Assembly: GCA_022496205.1 (NCBI GenBank) | Contig: WTXD01000004.1 | Span: forward strand, 310,001 to 374,000 | Direction: 5' to 3' | From: Gloeopeniophorella convolvens | Lineage: Eukaryota; Basidiomycota; Agaricomycetes; Russulales | DNA: 64,000 bases | Shown: one piece after another, positions 22,104 to 33,240 of the stretch | Layout of the letters: every line of letters begins with the position of its first letter | Numbering within the stretch: position 1 is the stretch's first letter | Made by a program: the position numbers and the translations under genes | The notes under the pieces: model-generated | What the model saw: the letters and a program-made list of their open reading frames with translations, nothing else | Databases searched by the model: none | What the model was told of the DNA's origin: nothing

Positions 22104-25100
22104 TCACGTGCTCTCGTCGCTGTCACTGTCGCTGTCGTCCTCCGAGCCGTCCTCGGCTGGCTCGACTTCCAGCGTCCGCCGCAAGACAGTGAAGCCTGCA
22201 TCTTCGAGGCCCTTGGCGACCTCGTCTGCCTTGCCTGGCGCGGTCACAGAGACGACGACCGAGCTCGACGCGTCGAAGAGCGGGAGGAAGTACTGCCGGA
22301 GTACGCGCAGCACGTCATCCTTGCTCACCGCCTGGTACTTCTCGAGGAGCTCGGTGTTGTAGTTCTGCGGCACGCCCTTGAGTGCTTGGTTCGTGAACGA
22401 GGTCACCGCCTGTGTGGTCATATGCGCGTCAGCCTTGGCTACGTGGCGCAAATCAAACGGAACTGACCGCGCGGCCGGGGGTTGACACGCCCCTGGTGAC
22501 GCCATAGACGATGCTGCTCTTCGCCGCATCCAGTGCCGTATCGTCAAGCGCAATCTGCCAAGAACTCAGTCACGATGAAGCGTCATGTGTGCGCAGGAAA
22601 AGACCTACCGAGCCATCGACAAGCCCGCGGACGACAGTGGCACCTTGCCTGTATGCCTCGAGACTGTTCGAGCTCTGCAAGATCCCGTAACGTTAGGCCG
22701 ACAATGAGAAAGGCTCAGAGTGCAACATACGCGATAGAGTGTGAATGTAACGTTGCCCGCCTCAAGGTCGACCCCAGCGTAGGCACCGTATGCCAATCCA
22801 GAGCCACGGATGTATCGCTGAAGAGGTGTCAGAAGCGTAAAGAGGAGAACAGAAACCTAGCTCACCCAAAGGAAGCTCTCGGTCGCGCTAAGCACCTCGG
22901 TCGCGACACGCAGAGCGGGGTAGTCTGCATGCGCGAATCCTCGAACGCCCTTGGCGACGTGCGTCACAAAGGAGCTTTCGATGGTGGGCAGCGTCACGAC
23001 GATGGCCTGCAGATAACAGCTACCGGTCAGCGCCTGACATGCCAAAGGAGCGCTGTCGTTGACCTGTTTCACCGGGTTCTTGCCGAGCTTGCTCAACGTA
23101 TCAGATGCGACTGGGACGGGTGACAGCAATGATTCCTTTTATAGGGAACAGGATGAGCGAGCGATATCTTAGTTTTGAGTGAGGCAGCTCACCGGGAGGG
23201 CAGCACCAAAGTACTTATCCCAGACGCTCCTAGGCTTGGGGATGCCAAGAACATTGCCCGTCACGGAGAACCGCACACCCGAAGGATCCGTGACTTATCA
23301 CAAAGTTGAGGACGAGCTAGAAGAACCGGTTCGGGGTAAACTCACCGTACTGGCGGATCTCCTCAAAGGCCTTGATGACCTGTTCAGGGCTTTCTTGGAT
23401 CTGCTCCGAAAGGTTCCGGATGAAGTCGGACTGGATGAGGACCCCACTGGCGCGGGATGTCGAGTTCTCAGCATACAACAGCTCTGCCGAGACAGCAGAC
23501 AGGACGTTGTTTCCATCGCGCTTGAGCCCAGGCAGCGCCTGCTGGATCTGAGCCACGGTAATTTGGAGCCTTTACACAGCTGTGAGCAACGAGAGAAGGC
23601 AACGAGAGAACCGGTGCGGACCTCTCTTTCGTGAATTCGCTGCCGTAGATTAGGTCCTTCAACCAAGCGACGGCCAGTTCATACTTCGCCACCTCCACGC
23701 GAATGGTGATGCGGAGCGTCTCGCTGAATGCGCCTGAGATACCGAGGCCGACCTCGTACGAGACAGTCTGGTCGTCGAGCTGATCAACAACCTCCTCGTG
23801 AGACAGCCGCTCGCCAGATTGCCGCGTCACTGGCAGCGCGAAGAAGGCAGCCAGGTAAGGTTGGATGTACCTGCGACAAACGTGAGCATCGTGCATTCGT
23901 ACGTCAGCCCCACACTACTCACGGGCGAAGGTGATTAGGGAGCTTTGCGAGGGAAAGGTACGTGTGCACGCTGACAAAGTCGGACTACCCAATCCGAGTT
24001 AGTGCTGCGGCCAGCAAGATGATGCTTTAATCTACCTTGACGTGGTCGTACTGCACGAAGAACGGCAGCGGCGACCCATCTGCGTTAATGTGGCGGGCAA
24101 CCTCATTGTCAAGGGACTTTGATCGGCCAGGGCGGCCGGTGCCAACCTGCTGCACGCTCTGCACGGGAATCCAAGAGATGCTCTTCACGTCGGGCACAGG
24201 GAAGGACTTCAGGATCTCAGAGGGTATCGGCTTCTCGTGTTCAGCTTTTGCCTCTTCGAGCTCTTTGACCGCCTTGGCCAGACCTTCTGGGCCCAGCGCC
24301 TCCTTCTGCTTCGCAATGCGGGCCTTCTCTTCCTTCTCGAGCCGGTCTGCGACCGCTGCTGAGGGTTTTCCGCGGACAATTACTCGTTTGGGATCGATGA
24401 AGTACTTCTGGATCAGGTCGGTCCATTGCTTGCTGGTCCATGTCCTCAGCTGGTTGTAAAGCTTGATTTCGTCGAGCGCTTCCTCGATTTGGGAACCATC
24501 TTCACGCCCGTATAGGAAGTTGGCAATCATCGTCGTAGAAAACGCATCCCCTCCGTCGGACTCTAATTTGCTGCGGAGCTATGTAGGTGTGAGTAGCCTG
24601 CACGAAGTAACCGCGTGTAGAGGAATACCTGGCGTTCATCACGGTTGATGACCATTGCCATACGATTCATGTCTATGCCTTCTTTGACAATACGACGGAA
24701 ACTCTCATGGAGCTTCGCATCAAATGTGTCCAGGTGTTCGGTCGGGACGGAGCCAATGTAGACAGTCAGGTCAGTCAGTGTTGCTCTAGAGTCTTCGCCA
24801 AAGTAGATGTAAGTGCTGTTTAGAGCCGTAAGCGACACCCTAGGAAACCAGGACACGCGGCGCACCAAAGAGGAGATTCTATCTCTACGTATTCCTTGTT
24901 GAGAGGGGCAGTGGCAGACGATGTGAGGTAAGTGCCAATAATGTCGAGCGCCTGCGGGTACAGGGCACGTTGAGCACAGGTGCGGCGAAACCAGGGCGAA
25001 AGCGTTTACCCTGGATCCGAGGAAGTCGTCCGAGCTGGGTCCCATGTAGCTGATCATGAGCTCTCCCGAGCTCTCGTCCTTTTCGGGGAACTCGACGGTG

Positions 25101-26407
25101 CGTTCAATGATCTCCTTGATGGGCCCCCGCTTGGCACTAGGAGTCTCAACGAAGGGCCGCTTCCAGCCAGGGGGGCGTGGTCCCTTGTTCTGGCCATGAG
25201 CGATGATGCTAGGCTCCACCTTATCCTGGATGACGGAGAGAAGCATCTCCGTACCACTGGAGAGCTTCCCGGCGACGATGAGGGACAAGTTATGCGGGAC
25301 GTAATAAGTACTGTGGTAGTCGCGGACTGCAATGCCTGTCAGCTTTGAAGAATATCAGGGTACTGCGATCCTTTACTTTGCTCCACTGTCAGCTTGCGGA
25401 GAGCCTCCATCAAGCCGCCCGTTTCGCTCCGGTATGCACTTCCGGGAGGGTTGATGAGGCGCTGAGCTCTGGAGAACGAAACGTCAGAGCAGTGGAAGAA
25501 AACGGTGCGTCCCGACAGGTCATCCGCATAAGCCTGCAACGTACTGCAACGACATGAGATCCCCCGACGAATTCTCGCGACCCTGCATCTCGGAGTATAC
25601 CACACCGGAATCCTCACCTTGTGGGTCAATGTGATGCACCTGCTTGCGATGAGCCAGCGAATGCAGCGCGGGAGGGGGGCCACGTACCTCGGTGACGAAC
25701 CCAGCCTTCGAGATGGTCGGGTAGAGGATGTGGTCGACGTAGATGGGGAGGATCTGCAGGAACCCAGCCTCTCCGGCGGTGGAGACGGTGTATGCGGTGT
25801 GGTCCGTGTCCGTCCATGCATTGGTGCCGTTGGAGAAGCCGCGGTTCGCAAAGTGGTCTATGATGCCCTTGTAGGGGTACTTCTCCGAACCCATAAAGAC
25901 CAAGCTGGGAGAGCCGAGGGTTAGGCACGAGACAATGCGGGCCGTGGCGCACTCACTGCTCCAGCGTGTGCGGACAGCCAGTATCATCGAAGACTGGCAG
26001 GCGTAAGTCCGGGATACAATGACAAGGTGAGCATATATGCGTACTTTCGGTGCCCACAGCGAAATAACCGTTGACGATGGGTGCTGCTCAAGGGTTAGAT
26101 GGTGCGGCGCGAGGACAGACGCGGACAGCTCACTGTCGTAATCCAAATGAACGACGCTGAGCCCGGTGACCCTGCTGCGCCAGCTCGAGACGGTAATGTC
26201 AGAAAAGTCGAGCTTGACACGCTTTATGAGATCAAAGTTTCCAAAAGACGCGGATGACGCGGCGGAGGGCGGTGGGTTGTGAAAGGCCGGAGACATATGC
26301 GGATTCTGCTGTAAGGCCAAGGCGCGGTGGGGTCTGTTGGTAGAAAAGAAGGAGGGAGGAGCTGGCGTTGAAGGGCGGCGTTTAAGAAAGGAGAGCAGGC
26401 GATTCAT
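22104..26407 (-). CDS. M16 family zinc metalloprotease (yeast Sdd3/YOL098C-like)
   Basis: About twenty exons, roughly 1,050 residues. First exons: 26407-26134, 26083-26045, 25993-25957, 25904-25688 and 25639-25545. After MNRLLSFLKRRPS, a possible mitochondrial presequence (alternative start ATG at 26296), come DLIKRVKLDFSDITVSSWRS and PIVNGYFAVGTE. The inverted zinc motif HTLEHLVFMGSEKYPYKG is split by an intron but intact. Further conserved blocks: FSNGTNAWTDTDHTAY, YHSTYYVPHNLSLIVAGKL, SFTNQALKGVPQNYN and LPLFDASSSVVVSVTAPGKA; the C-terminal tail is acidic. M16C-like enzymes degrade unfolded peptides inside a closed chamber; the compartment is uncertain. Divergent from the Ngl2-like gene by about 190 nt. 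Confidence 0.92.
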
Positions 26408-26595
26408 ACGGGTCGTTCACGAGGCCTGCGCCGTGACCGGAGCGGTGCAGAGAATATGGCACGCACAGGCTCAGACACGCACAGCATTTCTGCGCACGCT
26501 TTCTTACGCTCCCGGCCCGCGCCATTTCTTCCACCATTCGCTCAATCCAGCTTCGCCGCCTCCTCCAGCCCCCGGCCCTCGTCCTCGCACGGCCA

Positions 26596-28370
26596 ATGTC
26601 CACCAGGGAGTTCACCCCTACGCCAGACCACGTCGCGCTCCAGGAAACGCGTCGCCTGAAAAAGAAAAAGGCGGCCGAGGCGCGCGCAGCAGCGGCCGCA
26701 GCATCAACGTCTACAGCAGCAGCAACACCGCCCTCTCTCGTGAACCTTGAAAAAGGTCGGATCGTAGCGCGGCCGTGGGTGACAGTACGACCCGGCGGCG
26801 CCGATGCCACGCACGCCGTCAAGATCATGACCTGGAACGTTCGTAATATGCCATGCTCTCACATGCAGCTGCGCGAGGCGTGCTGGTGGCGTTCATGAGA
26901 CTGAAGCCTGCTCTTCCGCAGCTTCTAGCGCAATGTCTCGTCCGTGAGTGGTGATCGCGTGCAACGCCCTTACGCAGTCTGAACACGACTCAACTATCCT
27001 CAAGGCCGTGAGCTTTTCCCCACCAGCGACTGCCTCAAGTCTGCGCAGCGAGAACACATGTCTTCAACGAGATCCTCTCCGCAGACGCCGACATCCTCTG
27101 CCTCCAGGTAAGACACCTGTCACACGACGCGTGCCCTGCTCATCCGCCCGCCCGGCGCCCCAGGAAGTAGACCGCCTCGAGAAACTGCTCCTCGTCCTCG
27201 AGCAAGCCGACTACGCGCACGTCTACGCCGCCGGCCCGCGCAAGAAACACGGTTGCCTCATCGCGTTCCGCCGGTCCATCTTCGAGCTGCGCGACCAGCG
27301 CATGCTGCGCTACGACGACGCGGACGTGCGCGCGGACGCGCCGTCCGAGGCCGCGCGCCGCGCGCTCAGCTTCCGCACGAAGAACATCGCGAACATCGTC
27401 GCGCTCGCGCGGCGCGCGCAGCCCGGCACGGGCTACGTCGTCGCGACGACGCACCTCTTCTGGCACCCCTCGTGCGTACGGCTCGGCGCATCTGGTCCCT
27501 GCGCGCGCGCTGATCTGCGCGCATACGTATATTCAGCTACGCATACGAGCGCGCGAGGTACGTGGCGCCGCGCGGCGCCGGAGCGATCTGACCAAGGCGC
27601 GGCGCGGCCATAGACAGGCCGGCCTCCTGCTGCGCGAAGCCGTCGCGTACCGCACCCTCGCCAACCTATCCTCCTGGCCGTGCCTCCTCGCCGGCGGCAA
27701 GCAGCCTCCCCCACCCCACCCACCCACCCACCCGCTGACGCGCCGCACAGACTTCAACTTCCACCCGCTCGAACCGGGCTACGCACTCCTGTCCGGCTCG
27801 CCGCTCAGCGCCGCGCAGGAGCAGCTCCTCGCGCGCTCGCGCGTCGTGCACGTCTCCGTCGACCCCTCCGTCCCGCTCACCGCGCCCGGCGACGACGATG
27901 ACGGCGGGGCGACCGACCCAGACCGCGTGATCACCAACGCGCGCGCGGCGGTGCCCGCCGACGGGCTGCTCAGCGCGCGAGAGCTCGAGGCGCTGTACGC
28001 CGTGCCCGGCGCGCGCGCACGCAGCGTGTACGACGAGGGCCAGCGCGCGCTCGCTGCGGCGGCGGCGGCGGCGGGCGGGGAGGCGGAAGCGCAGGTGCCG
28101 CGGTGCGGGCCGCGGATGGGGGTGCCGCCCGCGCAGCGGGGCGCGTACGAGCCCGAGTGGACGAGCTACACGCACTACTGGAAGACCGTGCTCGACTACA
28201 TCTGGGTGGTCGACCCGCCGCACGAGCGCGCGGCGGTGCTGCGCCTGCTGCGGCCGCACGCGACGGCCGACCTGCACCCGGGCCTGCCGCGCAAGGGCGT
28301 GTCGGGGAGCGACCACGTCTCGCTCGCGGCGGAGCTCGAGTGGGCGCCGCAGCAGCACACGTACACGTAG
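26596..28370 (+). CDS. Ngl2-like RNA exonuclease (EEP family), apparent frameshift in exon 3
   Basis: Exons: 26596-26838, 26922-26943, 27005-27107, 27164-27471, 27537-27557, 27614-27696 and 27751-28370. EEP-family blocks appear in order: KIMTWN and LLAQCLVRRELFPTSDCLKS, NEILSADADILCLQ and EVDRLEKLL, YAAGPRKKHGCLIAFRRSIF, VATTHLFWHPS, PCLLAGDFNFHP, and a C-terminal GSDHVSLAAELEW with the catalytic Asp-His. Yeast Ngl2 trims 5.8S rRNA; related CCR4 enzymes deadenylate mRNA. Exon 3 is one base short: the frame reading through SAQREHM cannot continue into FNEILS without an extra base near 27059-27061. The sixth intron begins with GC (27697). Very GC-rich third positions. An upstream ATG at 26457 is less likely. 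Confidence 0.85.
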
Positions 28371-28620
28371 CGCCTAGAGACCATTAAATTATTCTTCTAG
28401 ACACCGCCCTTGTACTGTAAGTAGATCTACGAGCCATGTCCTGCCCCGTAGGGGCTCCGGCGGACGTGACTACCGAGTGGGTATGAAGTGCGAGCGAGCA
28501 ACGGGTGGACCAACGGGAGAATGAGAGGAACCAGAAAGCGTAGTAGCGAGAAAGAGAAACCAAGAGCATGCATCGTCCCGAGTGTCGTTCACGTATGATA
28601 TCTAATATGGGTGCCACCGG

Positions 28621-31600
28621 TCACTGCGCCCTGTCCGAGCCCGCGAGCAGGCTCTCGTACAGCCCGACCGCAGACTGCTCGTTGCGCAGCTGGAGCATGT
28701 ACACGATGCCCGTGCGCGCGCCCTTGTCGCTCAGCTCGACCGCGACGCCCGTCTTGCCGACGCGCTCGACGCCGTCGGTGAGCACGATCGTCGAGATGAG
28801 CACCGACTTGTTCTTGTCCTCCGCCTCGACGACGAGCTGCTTCACGTTCGTCGGCTGCTCGCGGTACAGCTTGAGCTTCGCCGCCCCGAGCGACTTCCAC
28901 TGCGCGTGGCCCTGCTTCAGGAACACCTTGCACTTCATCTGCGCCGAGATCGTCGACGTCACGGGCCCCGTCGGCACGGGCGGCACCGCCGCGTCGTTCG
29001 TCGGCGACGTCGGCGGGCTCGGCTCGATCATCGACGGCGCGCGGTACTGCGCGGACGGGAGGATCGGGCGCAGGCGGGGGGCGCCAGCGAGCCCGACGAG
29101 TTTGCGCGGGGCACCAGGTGCGGGTTGCTCGGCAGGCCTGGGAGCGGGGGCGCGTCGGGCGGCATCGGGCGCCCGCGCTCGAACTGCGAGCCGAGCGAGT
29201 GGGCGGACGGGCTCTTGCGCAGGCCGCCTTGGAAGGACGGGTCGGACGGCGCGCGGTTGGGCGGGTTTCCGTAGGGCGGGTTCGGAGGCGCAAACTGGCC
29301 GTCCACGGGGCTCTGCGGCAGGCTCTGCGGGCCTCGTTGGGCGAACGGGAGGTGGGGCAGCTCCATGCCTGGTGGGGGCGCCATTCCCGGAGGCGGCCCG
29401 CGTCTGACCAGCGGATCTGCGCTGGTCGTCCGGTGTGGGGGGATAAACTGGCCCGGACCGATCATCTGTTGGTGTTGAGGGGGAAGAGGACCGGCTCTTG
29501 GGATGGGAGCGATAGGCTGTGGCGGCAAGGAGCCTTGGGACATTGAAGGCGGACCGAAAGAACCAGGGCCACGGCCAGGAGGCCCGTTCATGACCGGTGG
29601 TGGGAATTGTTCTCTGAAGTCTCCGCGTACGAGGACTTGCGGATTGGATGCATTGGGCCCGGGAGAGGGTCATGCAGCGACGGCACCCGGCCGACGCCTT
29701 GCTGGACCTGCGCCTCTGGGGAAAGCACGAGACTCGACATGCTACCCGCGAGCGACGCAAGCGGACCATTCCTGGATGGAAGATCGGACCCGCGCTGAGG
29801 GAAGTGACCGCCGAGACTTCCGACGGGCGACGACACTCTATGCGGCGTTGAACTGCGACTGTTCTCTGAAGACGTGGGTTGGAAAAAGTCTGGTGCCGTC
29901 TGTGAGGCCGGTAGGCCCTCCGCGAGGCCTGATGGGGGCTTGGGTGCACCGTTGAGTTGAGGCATGGGCGGCATGGGATGCTTGGCCGAAGCGTGCACTG
30001 AGTCATTCATGAAAGTGAGCGCTTGTCGATGGTTGACTGCCCGGCAAGGCACCCACCTGCGCTCGCAAAGTCGACACACTCGCTGAGCTCGAAAAAGACC
30101 TTGTCGCGCAAAGGCACAGAGGCAAAGACCAAGGTGAGTTTCTCCTTCCGCATGACAGTCACATCAAGTGCACGATCTGCGCATTCAGCACGTCAGTCGA
30201 CGACGATCGAGAAGCAGCAACCAAACAACCCTACCATCGCCTTCTGTCTTGGCCAGCTTCAGGTGCTTTCCCGCTAAAGGAGGATAGAGCAGCCACATGT
30301 CCGCGGCAGGCATGTCAGCGCTCCTCTCTCCGAGCGCCATCCTCTCGGCCACAAGAAAGAGGTCAGAAAGGATAAAGATCCGACAGCCAGGGTGGTTGGC
30401 CTCGACACCCGTCGACCGAGGGACAAAGCGGATAGCCGCATCGACGCCGATTCGCATCGTTCTAGCATAGGGTAGTGTTGGGGGTAGGATCTGAAGGCGT
30501 ACTTGCTGTGACAAGAGTTAGATGACGAAATGACAAAGTGCGAGCACGCCACCCGCTTACCCGCGGCTTCATGGTGAAGATATCCAAGCATCGTTCTACA
30601 GAGAGGCGGCTCTCGAGCTCTGGGAGGGGGATCTGCAGGTTCTCCGCCGGCCGGGGGTCTATTGACGACAGACTGGTATCGTCTGACGACCGCGCGCTAC
30701 AGAGATGTACGTGATCAGCCACGCCGGTCGAGTCATGACGCGTCCGGACTTACGCGCTGGAGAGACTCGAGCCTCGTGGCGAGCTCGTCTCGCTGCCGGT
30801 GACCGTGTCGACAGCAGGTAGGGTGCGAGCCTTGGACAGGTCGGCCGGGCTGCGAAAGTCCACGACGACCTCGTCCTCCGTCTCGGGCACCGCGGGCGCG
30901 GGCGCACCGGCACCGGCCTTGAGATCAGAGCGCGCGTCAAGCGTCGCGAGGAGCTTTTCGAGCTTCTCGGCGGCGCCCGAGAGGAGCTTGTAGTCGCTGC
31001 GGCCGGGCTGTGTGCCCTTGAGTAGCCGGCCGTAGAGCTTTTTGAAATACTTGAGCCGGGTCTTGGGGAGGAGGAAGAGCTCGTCGAGGGTCCAGACGGG
31101 CGGATCGAGGGTGGCGGACGAGGCACTGGGGGGCGGGAGGGACGCGGAAAAGGCGGCGAGGACGTCGGGGAGGCGGGGGTTGTTGCGCACGGGCTCCCAG
31201 AGGTCAAAGCCGGTGCAGTACCGGTCGCAGTATGACGTATAGGGCGCCTCGAGCTCGCCGATCTGTGCGACGTGTCAGTGCCGGTGTCAACGTCAATGTT
31301 GCGGCGCGAGGCGCGCGCACCCATCGCATGAGGAGATCGCCCAGGGCCTTGGGCGAGGAGGGATTTGTCCCGATTTCCTTGAGGCGCTGGGACGGGCGTC
31401 AGTGGCGCGCGCATGTGGCGAGATGGAAACAGAACGAACGACGAGGAGAGAGCGGTCTGCTTTGTACACGCCCTCGAGGCTGCGGAACATGAGGTCGAGG
31501 TCGTGGGGTGGTAGGTTTGCGCGGGACCATGCCGCGGCGACTTTCTGTTGGGAGGGCGGGGTGAAATTAGCGCGGGTGGGGGGAGGGGTGGCAACGCACG

Positions 31601-31994
31601 CGTATGATGCCCGTGAGCTGGTCTACGTATACTTTTTCGGTGTCTATGAGGTCTACGAGGGGGTTGGAACGCCTGGCGCGGGCGTCGGGGCTGGAGGGGG
31701 TGCTGGGGGTGCTGGGGAGGGCATGGAGGTCTGGGTGGGACGTGTACATGAGGGCGTGTGGTGAGAGGGAGAGGGAGGAGGCAGCGCACCTTGGCCCAGG
31801 AGCTGGTTGGAGGCGGAGACGTCGATGGGGGGAGGGAGACCGTTGTGGTGGTGGGCGGGGTCGTCAGCGAATTTTGGGGGCGCGTCTGGCGGGGGAACGC
31901 GGGGGTCGTCGGGGTCGTCGGGGGGAGTCGGAGGGAGTTTACCTCTTGCGAGGGCGGGGAGGGGCTTGGTCGAGTGGATGTGGCCTGCGCTCAT
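28621..31994 (-). CDS. Dbl-homology RhoGEF with PH domain
   Basis: Multi-exon gene on the minus strand; the start ATG is at 31994 (MSAGHIHSTKPLPALARGKL). Exons 31994-31790 and 31730-31600 join in phase; further exons follow through 30.5 kb. The DH domain begins PLVDLIDTEKVYVDQLTGII, continues NLPPHDLDLMFRSLEGVYKA, KALGDLLMRW and APYTSYCDRYCTGFD, and ends TRLKYFKKLYGRLLKGTQPG. A PH-type region follows (MRIGVDAAIRFVPRSTG, CRIFILSDLFLVAERM), then a long Pro/Gln/Gly-rich segment. The last domain, MKCKVFLKQGHAQWKSLGAA to the stop at 28621, resembles a second PH-like fold. RhoGEFs load Rho/Rac/Cdc42 with GTP; the target here is unknown, though a rac1 gene lies about 20 kb away. Internal exon borders were not all fixed. 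Confidence 0.87.
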
Positions 31995-32102
31995 GACGCT
32001 CTCCGCTGCAGCCAACGGCAGACTCGCTCAAAAACCAATTATTCCACGCGGCTCCCGCGACCCGCCCCGTCCCGGCCGCGCCGACACCCGCTGCCTGCAA
32101 CC

Positions 32103-33034
32103 ATGTCCCACCCACACCACCCAGGCGAACACCCGCAGGGCCCCCCGCGCGTGCCCATCCCCCTCACATGGCTCGAGTCCAACTTTGCTACCCGCGCACG
32201 CACAGAACAGCTCCTCCGCCCAGAGCTCGACACTGGCCTCATCACCCAGCGCGACTTTGACGCCGCCCTCGCCTTCTTCCCCGGCGCGCAGCGCTACTAC
32301 TCTGTGCGTGCCCCCTCCAAGCAGACTATGCGCGTCTCACCCGCCCCAGATGGCAGGCGGCGTCGTCGGCACCCTCTCCATCTTCGTCTACGCCCAGCTC
32401 CTCCGCCGCCCCCCGCTCCCCATCGCCCGCGTCGCCTCCCTCGCCATGTTCGCCTCGGCCGGCGGCGTCCTCGGCGGCACCGTCGTCCGCGCCAACGCCC
32501 ACGCCGACTTTTTCCGCACCCTCGACAACCGCCTCGCCTTTTTCCAGGCCATCACCAACATCCAGGCCCGGCAGGGCGACGCCCCGGAGGCCCCGGATGC
32601 GTTTGCACCGCCGCCGGCTCCCGAGCGGAGCTGGGGCGACGACGCACCCCTCACCCCTGCGCCGGGCAGTAGCCCTGCCGTGGAGCGCGAGCGCGTGCCG
32701 AGCTCACCCGGTGCGCGCAGTTGCCGTCCCCGTCCCCGTCCCGCGTTTCGCGCTGCTCACCGTACGCGCAGGCCCCACGCAGCCCACACAGCCATCTAGC
32801 CGGTGGGCCGAGATCCGCGCGGAGCATGCCCGCAACGCCGGGGTGCGCTCGTCGTGGGACGAGCTGCGCCAGCGCGCGAGCCGCCCACAGGCGGCAGGCG
32901 CGCCGCCTCCAGAGCACCAGGGGGACCCCGACAACGGGCGCCTCTCCGAGCAGCAAAGATTCGACGCCGTTCTCGAGGCCGAGCGCCGCCGAGCAGAGGG
33001 GTCACAGGGCAGCTCATGGGGCCCCTCCACATGA
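32103..33034 (+). CDS. Conserved fungal membrane protein of unknown function
   Basis: Three exons join in phase to 274 residues: 32103-32303, 32350-32710 and 32772-33034. A soluble N-terminus (PLTWLESNFATRARTEQLLR) is followed by two hydrophobic segments (GVVGTLSIFVYAQLL and VASLAMFASAGGVLGGTVV), then a charged helix with AFFQAITNIQARQG. A Pro-rich linker leads to a C-terminal amphipathic region (RWAEIRAEHARNAGVRSSWD). The layout suggests an organelle inner-membrane hairpin protein, but I recognise no named family. Divergent from the RhoGEF, starts 109 nt apart. Confidence 0.72.
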
Positions 33035-33240
33035 GATGGCGACCAGACCGTATTAGCCTACACCTGCTTTATTTGTTCGGGCCGTATCTTACATCCCAAC
33101 CAAGACCAGAGGCGTTTACATTCGAAATAGCTACAGAGCGAAAAATAGCAGTCGACCAAGTATGGGGCGGTGTTACACGGCGAGCCAGCAAATATCCAAC
33201 GTCCTCTAACATGCACGTACTTATTATATAAGGGAACGGT

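Noticed and set aside
28589..29293. Arg/Ala-rich minus-strand frame of 234 residues
   Set aside because: Alternative frame of the RhoGEF C-terminal exons, whose in-phase product carries a conserved PH-like domain.
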